64,000 bases of DNA, from the NCBI GenBank assembly GCA_937900415.1, contig CALCEY010000012.1:124001-188000 (forward strand). The letters run 5' to 3'. Positions 25,370-33,561 of this stretch are shown piece after piece. The stretch's first letter is position 1, and every line of letters begins with the position of its first letter. The translations under genes and the position numbers were made by a program. The notes below the pieces were generated by a model. That model was not told the origin of the DNA. It saw only the letters and a program-made list of their open reading frames with translations, and did not search any database. The stretch is from an uncultured Clostridia bacterium. Lineage in GTDB: Bacteria; Bacillota; Clostridia; Peptostreptococcales; Anaerovoracaceae.

Positions 25370-26026
25370 ATGGTTATTTCAAGTTATTTCCCTATTTGGA
25401 ACAAGCTTACCCCAGTTCAGCAAAGCAAGCTTGCCGAAAGCGCCGTCAGCCGCAGAGTCTCCAAGGGAACCATTCTGCACAACGGTTCTGACGACTGCGC
25501 CGGCCTTTTCCTTGTAGATTCCGGTCAGCTCAGAGCCTACATCCTGTCTGAGGAGGGACGGGAAATCACGATATACCGTCTCTTTGAAATGGATATATGC
25601 CTATTTTCCGCTTCATGTATGATAGAAAGCCTACAGTTTGACGTCGTCATTGAAGCCGAAAAGGACTCACAGCTTTGGCTGATTCCCTCTGAAATTTACA
25701 AAAGTCTCATGGAGGAATCCGCTGTCATTTCCAACTACACTAACCAAATAATGGCGAGCAGGTTTTCGGACGTCATGTGGCTTATCGAGCAAATCATGTG
25801 GAAAAGCTTCGATAAGCGCCTGGCTTCATTTCTGCTGGAAGAAGCTATTCTTGAAGAAAGTTCCCTCATTCATATAACCCATGAAAAAATCGCAAATCAT
25901 ATGGGTACTGCCCGGGAGGTCGTGACAAGAATGCTTCGTTATTTTCAGGGCGAAGGTCTTGTAAAGCTGACTCGCGGTGCAGTTGAGATTACCGACGAAA
26001 AAGGGCTTCGCCGGATAGCCGAGTGA
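25370..26026 (+). CDS. Crp/Fnr-family transcription regulator
   Basis: A 218-aa regulator with an N-terminal cyclic-nucleotide-binding-type beta roll (about 20-120) and a C-terminal winged helix (HITHEKIANHMGTAREVVTRMLRYFQGEGLVKLTRG, recognition helix around TAREVVTRML). There is no N-terminal Cys cluster for an Fe-S centre, so it is not a classical FNR; Cys residues at about 43, 72 and 78 could sense redox state. It is divergent from the thioredoxin operon, and the shared region holds a palindrome at its -35. Control of the thioredoxin operon is the natural guess. Confidence 0.88.
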   Translation: MVISSYFPIWNKLTPVQQSKLAESAVSRRVSKGTILHNGSDDCAGLFLVDSGQLRAYILSEEGREITIYRLFEMDICLFSASCMIESLQFDVVIEAEKDSQLWLIPSEIYKSLMEESAVISNYTNQIMASRFSDVMWLIEQIMWKSFDKRLASFLLEEAILEESSLIHITHEKIANHMGTAREVVTRMLRYFQGEGLVKLTRGAVEITDEKGLRRIAE

Positions 26027-26092
26027 AGCGAATGTTCTGAACAGCCCGAATGAAACTGACTGCTGAACCAAGCGAATGACCGCCGTTTATGA

Positions 26093-26413
26093 TTAGGCCT
26101 CGAGCGCGCCGCTGTAGCCGTTTATGCCTCCCATATCCGTTATCTCCTCATATCCTTCACGTTTCAGGAATGAAGCCATGATCCGGCTTCTTCCGCCGCT
26201 GAGGCAGTATATAAAAATAGGTGTGCTTTTTTCCGGTATTTCCTTAAATACCTTCGCAGCCTGCTGCAATGGTATATTTTTGCTGCCCGCAAGCCTGCCG
26301 TTCTTAAATTCCTCCGAAGTCCTTACGTCCAGTAAAACTGCTCCCGGTGTTTTTGCAAAGGCTTCAAGCCCCTGCGCTATATTCATCGTATTTATATCGT
26401 TTTTTCTTCCCAT
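26093..26413 (-). CDS. Rhodanese-like sulfurtransferase domain protein
   Basis: A 106-aa single-domain rhodanese. It has LLDVRTSEEFKNGRLAGSKNIPL and the active-site loop YCLSGGRS with the persulfide-forming Cys. It is cytoplasmic, with no signal peptide. It lies about 80 bases downstream of a thioredoxin gene on the same strand; rhodanese-thioredoxin pairs fit persulfide handling. The sulfur donor and acceptor are unknown. Confidence 0.9.
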   Translation of the reverse strand: MGRKNDINTMNIAQGLEAFAKTPGAVLLDVRTSEEFKNGRLAGSKNIPLQQAAKVFKEIPEKSTPIFIYCLSGGRSRIMASFLKREGYEEITDMGGINGYSGALEA

Positions 26414-26494
26414 CTCATTCTCCTGTTATTTCCGTATTACCCTGTTACAGCTCTATCCTTTTATCATAATGTCCCGTATTGCGCTCTTTTTTTA

Positions 26495-26800
26495 TTAGAG
26501 CATCTGAAGTATGGCTCCCTTAGGTCTTGCTCCCTGCGCCTGCGCTGATATTTTTCCGTCCTTCATTACTACGAGCGTAGGAATACTCATTATCCCGAAA
26601 GCGTTGGCAAGTTCTGCCTGTTCGTCAACATTGACCTTGCACACTTTTACATCGTTTCTCTCCTCTGCAATTTCGTCGATTATCGGGCTTACCATTCTGC
26701 AAGGTCCGCACCAGGACGCCCAAAAGTCGATTAAAACTGTTTTTCCGCTTTCCAAAACTTCTCTTTTAAAATTATCTTTATTTACATTTATAGCCGTCAT
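26495..26800 (-). CDS. trxA: Thioredoxin (WCGPC)
   Basis: A canonical 101-aa thioredoxin with active site DFWASWCGPCRMVSPIIDEIAEE and cis-Pro IPTLVVMKDGK. It is closely related to the WCMPC protein encoded at 15107 (shared NKDNF, SPIIDEIAEERNDVKVCKVNVDE-like stretches), so the two look like paralogues. GGAG precedes the ATG by about 10 bases. It is followed by the rhodanese gene and preceded by the MerR-type gene, all on the minus strand. Confidence 0.95.
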   Translation of the reverse strand: MTAINVNKDNFKREVLESGKTVLIDFWASWCGPCRMVSPIIDEIAEERNDVKVCKVNVDEQAELANAFGIMSIPTLVVMKDGKISAQAQGARPKGAILQML

Positions 26801-26874
26801 TTTTTTACATCTCCTTTTCTTTATATCAATAACATACCCCTTTTTCGATTCTTTATCTGTGACAAAATCACCTT

Positions 26875-27693
26875 TTATTCTTTTTTCTTGCAGCCTACTG
26901 TAATCATAGTAATATAATCGTCCCGTCCTTGCAGAGACATCTCGTTTAAACCCTCTTCATAAGCATGTCCAACCAGCTCCATGTTGTTTTTCCCCGCAAA
27001 ATCGAGAAGCTTGCCATAAACGGCTTCAAGCCTTTCCCATCTTCCTATGCAGAAAGTTCTCAGATAAGTACCGGCAGGCCGCACGGCATCATAGTCCTTT
27101 ATGTCTTGTCTTCCGTATGCAAAAAAGCAGTCATAACGGTGAAAATTTCCGTTTAATATTTGTTCCGTCGAAATTCGGCTTCCGAAATTGTCATAAAGGC
27201 CAAAGATGGATTTAAGCCGAAGCGAAAATTCTGCCGCAACTGCAAAATCACCGTCATCATAATCGCCTGTGATGGAATCGCTCAGCAAAAGTCGCTGCTT
27301 AGGAAGGCTGATTGTCTCAACCTCTCCTTCCCTTGCTGTCAGGCTTAGCGAAAGCTTTTTTGATTTTTGCTCTAAAAAGGCTTTAGTGTTCAACAATTCT
27401 TGAATTGACTTGTCAATCAAATGCTTCTTTTCCGCAATCAGCTCCGAAAAAGAGGCTCCGGATGGGCTTTGCTGATAGCGAATAATCTCTTCGATGGACA
27501 ATCCTATTCTTCTCAGAGTTACTATAAGCTCCAGCTGCACCGTTTGAAAGCAGGTGTAGTAGCGATAGCCGTTCTCCTCCTTAATTTCGGGAGAAAACAA
27601 GCCGATTTCATCATAATAATGCAAGGTTCGCTTGTTTATTCCGTTGAGCTTAGCAAACTGTCCTGTCGTATATAAAAATTTTTTATTTTTCAT
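26875..27693 (-). CDS. MerR-family regulator with GyrI-like effector domain
   Basis: A 272-aa regulator. The N-terminal MerR helix-turn-helix reads YTTGQFAKLNGINKRTLHYYDEIGLFSPE. A coiled-coil dimerisation helix (about 75-120) leads to a C-terminal GyrI/BmrR-like ligand domain of about 150 residues that in relatives binds bulky drugs. GGAGG precedes the ATG. It is divergent from the GNAT-ABC exporter genes, whose promoter has the 19-base spacer typical of MerR control, so drug-induced activation of the exporter is likely. Confidence 0.9.
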   Translation of the reverse strand: MKNKKFLYTTGQFAKLNGINKRTLHYYDEIGLFSPEIKEENGYRYYTCFQTVQLELIVTLRRIGLSIEEIIRYQQSPSGASFSELIAEKKHLIDKSIQELLNTKAFLEQKSKKLSLSLTAREGEVETISLPKQRLLLSDSITGDYDDGDFAVAAEFSLRLKSIFGLYDNFGSRISTEQILNGNFHRYDCFFAYGRQDIKDYDAVRPAGTYLRTFCIGRWERLEAVYGKLLDFAGKNNMELVGHAYEEGLNEMSLQGRDDYITMITVGCKKKE

Positions 27694-27704
27694 CAGAACC
27701 CTCC

Positions 27705-27735
27705 TTGACTTTACAGTTACTGTATAGTTTATGAT
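27705..27735 (+). promoter_or_regulatory. MerR-type promoter with 19-base spacer
   Basis: TTGACT (27705-27710), a 19-base spacer and TATGAT (27730-27735). Centred in the spacer is the dyad CTTTACAG-TTA-CTGTATAG (27709-27727). Overlong spacers carrying the operator are the hallmark of MerR-activated promoters. Confidence 0.85.
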
Positions 27736-27741
27736 ACTACA

Positions 27742-27962
27742 GGATTAGAAAAAGCTCAAGAATCCGGAAGCAACAAAGAATCCGTACGCAGAAAAGAAGC
27801 TGGGGAGCAAAAGAGCCGCAAGAAAAGAAGCCGGGGAAAAATAATCCGGAAAATGCTCCGTACGCAACAAAGAAGCCGGAAGCAAGCTCCGGAAGAACCA
27901 AAGAAGCAAACGCAACAGCTTAATTAAAAGCAAAAGAAAAAAATTAAAGCAGGAGTAAAAAT
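27742..27962 (+). other. T-poor 220-base leader before the GNAT gene
   Basis: An untranslated stretch with hardly any T on the plus strand. It contains repeats: TCCGTACGCA at 27781-27790 and 27857-27866, several TCCGGAA, and several AAAGAAGC. It cannot fold strongly on itself. A 24-codon basic leader frame (27853-27927) lacks a convincing ribosome site. See findings. Confidence 0.6.
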
Positions 27963-28499
27963 ATGGATATTTCAAACGTAAAAAACAATCAGTGGAAAGA
28001 AATCAGGGAAATTTACTTTGAAGCCTTTCCCAAAGCTGAGCGAAAACCTTTTTTCACGATAAAGCGTTCCGTTAAAAAGGGGCGGGCGCAACTGTTAGCC
28101 GCTGCAGACGACGACATTTTGCAGGGTTTTGTAATGGTAATACCCTACGGCGATATGGTCATGGTGGATTATCTGGCCGTTTCCGGAAAAGACCGCAGTC
28201 GCGGGACAGGCAGCAAAATAATACAGGAGGTATGCAAATGCTTTTCCGATAAAAAAATAGTTCTTTTAATCGAGAGAACAGATGAAAACGCAGAAAACAA
28301 GGAGCAGCGTATCGCCAGAAGAAAATTTTATCTGAAAAACGGCTTTACTTCTTCAGATATTTATATAACCGGCAAAAGCGGAAATATGGAAATCTTAAAC
28401 TACGGCTCTGCCGTATCGCTTCAGGAATACATGAATTTACAAAGATATACGCTGGGTAGATTGATGTTTTGGCTGTCGGGAATAAAACCGGCAATATAA
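27963..28499 (+). CDS. GNAT-family N-acetyltransferase
   Basis: A 178-aa acetyl-CoA-dependent acyltransferase-type protein. The acetyl-CoA loop is RSRGTGSKIIQEV (about 78-90), preceded by the strand VDYLAVSGKD. The C-terminal half (RKFYLKNGF) fits motif B. AGGAG precedes the start. It is encoded just before the ABC exporter pair, 13 bases away, so it probably shares the MerR-type promoter; drug acetylation is possible but not shown by sequence. Confidence 0.85.
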   Translation: MDISNVKNNQWKEIREIYFEAFPKAERKPFFTIKRSVKKGRAQLLAAADDDILQGFVMVIPYGDMVMVDYLAVSGKDRSRGTGSKIIQEVCKCFSDKKIVLLIERTDENAENKEQRIARRKFYLKNGFTSSDIYITGKSGNMEILNYGSAVSLQEYMNLQRYTLGRLMFWLSGIKPAI

Positions 28500-28512
28500 G
28501 AAAGGAGATTTT

Positions 28513-30237
28513 ATGAGAACAATTTTTTCAAAAGTTAAATTAAAAGGAAGTCAAATTTTGCTTCTTTGTCTTCTCATTTTATTTGCGGCAGTCGGGGAAA
28601 TGATGCTTCCCTCGCTGCTTGCTCAAATGATTAACAGCGGGGTGGTAGATTCCTCTCGAAACACAATTTTAATTCTTGCCGCCGTCATGGCTGGGGTTAC
28701 GGCTCTCGCCGCAATCGTAAATTTTTTATCCGTACGCATAGCCTCCCGTATTTCCACCGGGTTTTCGGCTCAGCTTCGCAGCAGGATTTTTGAAAAGGTT
28801 CAAAGCTTTTCTGCCGCTGAACTCGATAAATTCGGTACCGCCAGCTTAGTCACGCGAAGCACATCGGACATTACAAACGTTCAAAATTTCCTTACGATGC
28901 TTTTGCGTATCGGTATTCTCGCGCCGATGATGGCTGTCGCCGGCCTGATTTTCTCGGCTGCCACCGGCGGACAAATCAGCTCCGTTCTCATCATATCAAT
29001 TCCTGTATTGCTGATGGGCTGTGGCGTCGTGGTCCTGCTTGCTTCACGGTACTCTGTAAAACTCAGGCAAAAGCTTGACAGAATCAACCGCCTTTTTCTT
29101 GAATCGCTGGAAGGAGTCCGCGTAATCCGCGCCTTTAATAAGCAAAGCTCAGAAAGCTGCCGTTTTAACGAGGCCAATTCCGATTACGCCGCAACCGCTA
29201 TGGTCTCGGGCAGAATCACAAGCCTCCTCCTGCCTGTCATCAATGTAATTTTCGGCGTGACCACTGCCGCCGTTTTAGGCCTTGGAGCATATTACGTCGA
29301 AACGGGAGACATGGAGGTAGGCTCTTTAGTGGCAAACAGCCAATATATAAGCATGGTTCTTATGTCAGTCATGATGCTGGCGCTTGTCATCATGATGTTT
29401 CCCACCGCATATGCCTGCTCCAAGCGTATTGCCGAAGTTTTAGAAACTGAAACGGGTATCTGCGGCGGATCCTTTCCCATGCAGGAACGTCCGTTCCGCT
29501 CTACCGTTGAATTTCGCCATGTAACCTTCGCATATCCCGGAGCTCCGGAGCCGATTTTAAAGGACATAAGCTTTAAGGCTAATCCCGGAGAAATAACGGC
29601 AATCATCGGCGGAACGGGAAGAGGAAAATCAAGTATCTTAAAGCTTATTCCTCGGCTATATGACCCTCTGTTCGGAGAAATCCTTATCGACGGTGTCAAT
29701 GTCAAGGAATATGCCCTTGACGACCTCCGTTCTCTCATCGGCTACGTTCCTCAGAAAAACATTTTGTTTTCAGGAGACATAGCCTCCAATCTTAATTTCG
29801 GGAAAAACGACGGAACAGAGCAGGACTGGGAGGCCGCGGCGAAAATATCTTGCGCCGAAGAATTTATCTTAAAAAAGGAAAAAGGTTATCACGATGAAAT
29901 TTCGCAAGGCGGCACAAATCTTTCAGGAGGTCAGCGTCAGCGTATGGCAATCGCCAGAGCCATAATGAAAAAGCCTGAAATCTACGTGTTTGACGACAGT
30001 TTTTCAGCTTTAGACATGAAAACCGACCAAACCCTACGCAAAAATCTGAAAGAGTCAATGGGAAGCTCCACCGTGATTATGGTAGCGCAACGCGTCAGCA
30101 CCATTTTAGACGCAGACCGCATTCTGGTAGTCGACGACGGCATGATCGTCGGTCAGGGAACCCACGAGGAGCTCTTGTCGACCTGCCCGCTTTATCGTGA
30201 AATTGCAGAAATACAATTAGGAAAGGAGGCTATCTAA
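28513..30237 (+). CDS. ABC exporter half-transporter, degenerate-site subunit
   Basis: A 574-aa ABC multidrug exporter subunit with an N-terminal six-helix membrane domain and a C-terminal nucleotide-binding domain. Walker A is GGTGRGKSS and the signature is LSGGQRQR. The Walker B end is YVFDDSFSALD, where the catalytic Glu is Asp, and the switch His is Gln (VAQRVST). Such a degenerate site is typical of one partner in heterodimeric exporters (LmrCD/BmrCD type). The second subunit starts one base after this stop. Likely induced through the divergent MerR regulator. Confidence 0.94.
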   Translation: MRTIFSKVKLKGSQILLLCLLILFAAVGEMMLPSLLAQMINSGVVDSSRNTILILAAVMAGVTALAAIVNFLSVRIASRISTGFSAQLRSRIFEKVQSFSAAELDKFGTASLVTRSTSDITNVQNFLTMLLRIGILAPMMAVAGLIFSAATGGQISSVLIISIPVLLMGCGVVVLLASRYSVKLRQKLDRINRLFLESLEGVRVIRAFNKQSSESCRFNEANSDYAATAMVSGRITSLLLPVINVIFGVTTAAVLGLGAYYVETGDMEVGSLVANSQYISMVLMSVMMLALVIMMFPTAYACSKRIAEVLETETGICGGSFPMQERPFRSTVEFRHVTFAYPGAPEPILKDISFKANPGEITAIIGGTGRGKSSILKLIPRLYDPLFGEILIDGVNVKEYALDDLRSLIGYVPQKNILFSGDIASNLNFGKNDGTEQDWEAAAKISCAEEFILKKEKGYHDEISQGGTNLSGGQRQRMAIARAIMKKPEIYVFDDSFSALDMKTDQTLRKNLKESMGSSTVIMVAQRVSTILDADRILVVDDGMIVGQGTHEELLSTCPLYREIAEIQLGKEAI

Positions 30238-30238
30238 A

Positions 30239-31978
30239 ATGAAAAATCATACTTTAAAACGTCTTTTCGGATATTTAAAATTCCACAGGCTCCGTTTGTT
30301 CTTCGTCCTGCTGTTCGCTGCCGTAAGCACTGTTTTTACAGTAATGGCTCCTTTCGTCATAGGCAAGGTGACGACAACGCTGTTTGACAGCATCAAAGAC
30401 GATGTGTTTTACTGGGAAAACATCATCTGGCTACTTTCAGCCCTGATTTTCCTGTATTTGACATCTCAGTTTTTTTCATTCTTGCAAGGATTTCATATGG
30501 CAAAAATCACATCAAATGTAATACATGAAATCCGAAGCGATATTGATAAAAAAATGCACAAATTAAAGCTGAACTACTATGATACCCACACCCATGGCGA
30601 TATTCTCAGCATAATTACCAACGATGTGGACACCATCAGCAATACCATAAGTCAAAATCTCACTTCTATAGTAACACAGGTTATTACCGCTGTAGGAATC
30701 CTGTTCATGATGTTATCAATCAGCCCGAAGCTCACGCTGATTCCCGTTATAATGGTTCCTCTGTCTTTATTGAGCGCGGCGGGAGTAATGAAATCCGGCG
30801 GAAAGCATTATGAAAGGCAACAGGCGTTGCTGGGAGAGCTTAACGGATATATCGAAGAAATGTATAACGGTCAGCAAATAGTTCAAGCCTTCAGCTATCA
30901 GAATAAAGCGACCGAGCAGTTTCATGCCCTTAACGAAGCTCTTAAAAGCAGCTCGTATAAAGCAGAAACAACCGCAGGCGCAGTCAGCCCCATTACTACT
31001 TTTGTAAACGATATGGGATACGTCACTTGTGCTTTAATCGGTTGCTTGCGCGCCGTCGGCGGCTTTATCGCAATAGGAAATGTCCAGGCTATGCTTGAAT
31101 ACACTCGCCAGTTTGCCGAACCTTTTTCCTCATTGGCCGGTATGGCGGGCACCTTTGGCGCAGCAAAAGCCGCAGGAGATCGAATCTTTGCTTTGCTTGA
31201 CGCGGAGGAAGAATTGCCTGAGGCAGAAAACACCGTCGTTCCTGAGGAGCGCTCCGGCAGCGTGACTTTCCAAAACGTTCAGTTCGGATATACAAAGGAT
31301 CGCCTGCTCATGAAAGATGTAAATCTTACCGTAAAGCCGGGGCAAAAGGTCGCCATCGTCGGCCCGACCGGAGCAGGCAAAACCACGCTTATCAATCTTT
31401 TAATGCGCTTCTATGAAGTAAACAGCGGCGCTATCTCGGTTGACGGAGTAAATATAAAGGATATGTCCCGAGAAGAGCTCAGAAGCCGTTTCGGCATGGT
31501 ATTGCAGGATACATGGCTCTTTGAAGGTACCATAGCAGATAATCTGGGATATGCGGCAGAAAACATGGATAGAGATTCGATAATCGCCGCCGCAAAATCT
31601 GCCTGCGCTCATAATTTCATAAAAACCCTTCCGGACGGTTACGACATGAAGCTTTCTAAAGGCGCTGAAAACATTTCTCAAGGCGAGCGCCAACTTCTTA
31701 CCATCGCTCGTGCAATCGCCTCTGACCCTGAAATCATGATCCTTGACGAAGCCACAAGCAACGTGGATACTCATACGGAGGTTCTGATTCAGCGTGCCAT
31801 GACACAGCTCATGAAAGACCGAACCAGCTTCGTTATTGCCCACAGGCTTTCCACCATACGCGACGCCGATATGATTTTGTACATGGAGGACGGGGATATA
31901 AAGGAAATCGGAACGCATGACGAGCTGATGAAAAGAGGCGAAAAATACGCAGCCCTTTATAACAGCCAGTTTGCATAA
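30239..31978 (+). CDS. ABC exporter half-transporter, catalytic subunit
   Basis: A 579-aa partner of the preceding protein. It has a membrane domain of six helices, then an ATPase domain with Walker A GPTGAGKTTL, Walker B IMILDEATSNVD with the catalytic Glu, and the switch His in VIAHRLST. Its signature is non-canonical (ISQGERQ), and this would complete the degenerate site formed with the first subunit's Walker motifs. The two together thus give one good and one degenerate ATP site. Its ATG lies just after the TAA of the first gene. Confidence 0.94.
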   Translation: MKNHTLKRLFGYLKFHRLRLFFVLLFAAVSTVFTVMAPFVIGKVTTTLFDSIKDDVFYWENIIWLLSALIFLYLTSQFFSFLQGFHMAKITSNVIHEIRSDIDKKMHKLKLNYYDTHTHGDILSIITNDVDTISNTISQNLTSIVTQVITAVGILFMMLSISPKLTLIPVIMVPLSLLSAAGVMKSGGKHYERQQALLGELNGYIEEMYNGQQIVQAFSYQNKATEQFHALNEALKSSSYKAETTAGAVSPITTFVNDMGYVTCALIGCLRAVGGFIAIGNVQAMLEYTRQFAEPFSSLAGMAGTFGAAKAAGDRIFALLDAEEELPEAENTVVPEERSGSVTFQNVQFGYTKDRLLMKDVNLTVKPGQKVAIVGPTGAGKTTLINLLMRFYEVNSGAISVDGVNIKDMSREELRSRFGMVLQDTWLFEGTIADNLGYAAENMDRDSIIAAAKSACAHNFIKTLPDGYDMKLSKGAENISQGERQLLTIARAIASDPEIMILDEATSNVDTHTEVLIQRAMTQLMKDRTSFVIAHRLSTIRDADMILYMEDGDIKEIGTHDELMKRGEKYAALYNSQFA

Positions 31979-31999
31979 TAAAGCTCTCCCCGCCACCAA

Positions 32000-32103
32000 G
32001 CAAAGGGTCCTTTAAGGCCCTTTGCGGGAGTCTTTGCGGAACTGAAAAAAACAGCGCTTTGATAAATTGCCGGCATAATGCTCGAAGCAATTCAGAGCGC
32101 CTT
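32000..32103 (+). terminator. Two hairpins after the ABC operon
   Basis: GCAAAGGG (32000-32007) pairs with CCCTTTGC (32018-32025). A longer stem GCGCTTTGATAAATTGC (32054-32070) pairs with GCAATTCAGAGCGC (32087-32100) and is followed by CTTTG. U-runs are weak, so termination may be partial. Confidence 0.5.
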
Positions 32104-32291
32104 TGCCAACAGCGTACAGCTGTTATATTTTCAGCAAATATTTATACTCATGCAGATCAAACTACCATAATAGAAGCTGAAAATATAATTGCTGACAATC
32201 AAAAAGTATCACAGAGAGTGTCACGCTTAAATGTACGAAAACAACCGATTTTGCACCCTTAAATAGAAAAAAGCGCTGGCTCACACAAATT

Positions 32292-32340
32292 AAAAAACCG
32301 CTGAACCCTTTGAAAATTAAAGGTTCTCAGCGGTCTTTTT
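32292..32340 (-). terminator. Terminator of tRNA-Pro
   Basis: ACCGCTGA next to ACC pairs with GGTT next to TCAGCGGT across an A-rich loop. The minus strand continues TTTTTTAATTT. It lies just 3' of the tRNA. Confidence 0.88.
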
Positions 32341-32342
32341 AC

Positions 32343-32419
32343 TGGTCGGGATGACAGGATTCGAACCTGCGGCCTTTGCGTCCCGAACGCAACGCTCTAC
32401 CAAGCTGAGCCACATCCCG
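32343..32419 (-). tRNA. tRNA-Pro (anticodon CGG)
   Basis: Minus-strand cloverleaf. The acceptor is CGGGATG/CATCCCG. The D arm is GCTCAGCTTGGTAGAGC. The anticodon stem TTGCG/CGCAA has loop TTCGGGA, giving anticodon CGG. The T arm holds GGTTCGAATCC. CCA is encoded. Confidence 0.96.
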
Positions 32420-32712
32420 TAACGCAAAATATATTATCACATTTTCAAAATTTTGTCTACCCTAAGCAAGGTCATGTTCAAATATATTTATATCTTCTTC
32501 CCCCTTCATCTGCCTCCTTTCCTTTTCAGTTAAAGAGCAGGCACAACAGACTTCTTCTCTTCCGGTTTGAAAATTCTTCCCTTTGAAAACAAAACCTGAA
32601 ACAACGACTGAAAACAATTATTTTTTACCACCACCGCCCCTTTATTCAGAAAAAATTCGCCTCATACCACTCCAGTCAACAAGCGCCATATTTTCTGCTT
32701 GTATTCGCTTTA
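32420..32712. other. Intergenic stretch without a clear gene
   Basis: No recognisable gene. On the minus strand AAAGGAGG precedes a 15-codon frame (32462-32509, starting MKGEEDINIFEH) that ends before tRNA-Pro. Its strong ribosome site but tiny length suggests a gene remnant or a leader peptide. Other short frames upstream show no family resemblance. Confidence 0.35.
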
Positions 32713-32741
32713 TTGCCATTGCTTTATCTTCGTGCTATACT
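32713..32741 (+). promoter_or_regulatory. Sigma-A promoter of the TetR gene
   Basis: TTGCCA (32713-32718), a 17-base spacer and TATACT (32736-32741). Confidence 0.75.
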
Positions 32742-32768
32742 TACATCATGAAAAATGACTCGATAAGT

Positions 32769-32788
32769 CTTTAGACATATGCCTAAAG
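32769..32788. promoter_or_regulatory. Candidate TetR operator
   Basis: A 20-bp dyad, CTTTAG-ACATATGC-CTAAAG, lies just downstream of the TetR -10. This is a normal place for an autorepressor site. A run of C then A follows (32795-32811). Confidence 0.5.
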
Positions 32789-32854
32789 CAGGCACCCCCC
32801 CAAAAAAAAAATTTCCGATAAAAAACCGAAAAAGAAAGACAGAGAAAAATTCAA

Positions 32855-33409
32855 ATGGCTAATTTTACAAAGAAGGCAATTCAGAAATCTTTTCTAAAAT
32901 TGCTTACAGAGCGCCCGCTCTCTCAAATCACGGTAAAAGATATTGTCGCTGACTGCGGTATCAACCGCAACACATTTTACTATTACTTTGAAGATATTCC
33001 AAAACTTATAGAAGTTATGATTGAAGAAGACGCAGAGACAATCATTCAGGCATATCCCACGATAGAAAAATTTGAAGACTGCTTAGAAGCAATAATAGAT
33101 ATGGCTCTGTCTAAAAAACGGGCTGTATTACATATCTATCACTCGGCAAGCCGCGAATTTTATGAATTATACCTCTGGAAAGTCTGCGACCATGTCATAA
33201 ATACATATATTTCATCCGTTCTGCACGGAAGAAAAGTAAACGATAACGATCTTGCGATTATTAAAGAATATCTTTCGGCTCTCAGCTTCGGTATGATCTC
33301 CAGATGGCTTAAAAACGATATGAACGACGATATACGAAGCCTACTTTCACGCTTGTTTGAAATTAAAAAGGGAATAATCGAAGAAATGATTTCCCGCTGT
33401 GCAGAATAA
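32855..33409 (+). CDS. TetR/AcrR-family regulator
   Basis: A 184-aa regulator. The N-terminal TetR helix-turn-helix is AIQKSFLKLLTERPLSQITVKDIVADCGINRNTFYYYF. The C-terminal ligand domain is helical and resembles the DhaS-like / TetR C-terminal type (long helices, ALSFGMISRWLKNDMND near the end). The ribosome site is weak. It precedes the DUF308-MMPL-heptad genes in the same direction and most likely controls them. Dyads at 32769-32788 and 33419-33443 are candidate operators. Confidence 0.9.
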   Translation: MANFTKKAIQKSFLKLLTERPLSQITVKDIVADCGINRNTFYYYFEDIPKLIEVMIEEDAETIIQAYPTIEKFEDCLEAIIDMALSKKRAVLHIYHSASREFYELYLWKVCDHVINTYISSVLHGRKVNDNDLAIIKEYLSALSFGMISRWLKNDMNDDIRSLLSRLFEIKKGIIEEMISRCAE

Positions 33410-33418
33410 TAAAAAAAT

Positions 33419-33443
33419 CAGACAAACGATACCTGTTTGTCTG
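33419..33443. promoter_or_regulatory. Dyad between tetR and the transport genes
   Basis: CAGACAAAC (33419-33427) and GTTTGTCTG (33435-33443) form a perfect 9-bp dyad. The T-run lies on the minus side, so it is a poor terminator for tetR; an operator is the alternative. TGTCTGAAAATCAGTCAT follows directly and is repeated at 33468-33485. Confidence 0.5.
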
Positions 33444-33462
33444 AAAATCAGTCATTTATATA

Positions 33463-33495
33463 CCCCATGTCTGAAAATCAGTCATGGGGCTTTTT
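33463..33495 (+). terminator. Terminator after tetR
   Basis: CCCCATG (33463-33469) pairs with CATGGGG (33483-33489), followed by CTTTTT. It implies a separate promoter or partial read-through for the DUF308 gene. Confidence 0.75.
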
Positions 33496-33561
33496 ATGTC
33501 TGTATGCAAAATTAAAAATAAAATATATGCTGATATCATAATAAAAAGGAGGCTGATTTCT

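Noticed and set aside
33484..33561. Upstream 26-codon extension of the DUF308 protein
   Set aside because: AGGAGG lies 9 bases before 33562, and the terminator covers the extension.
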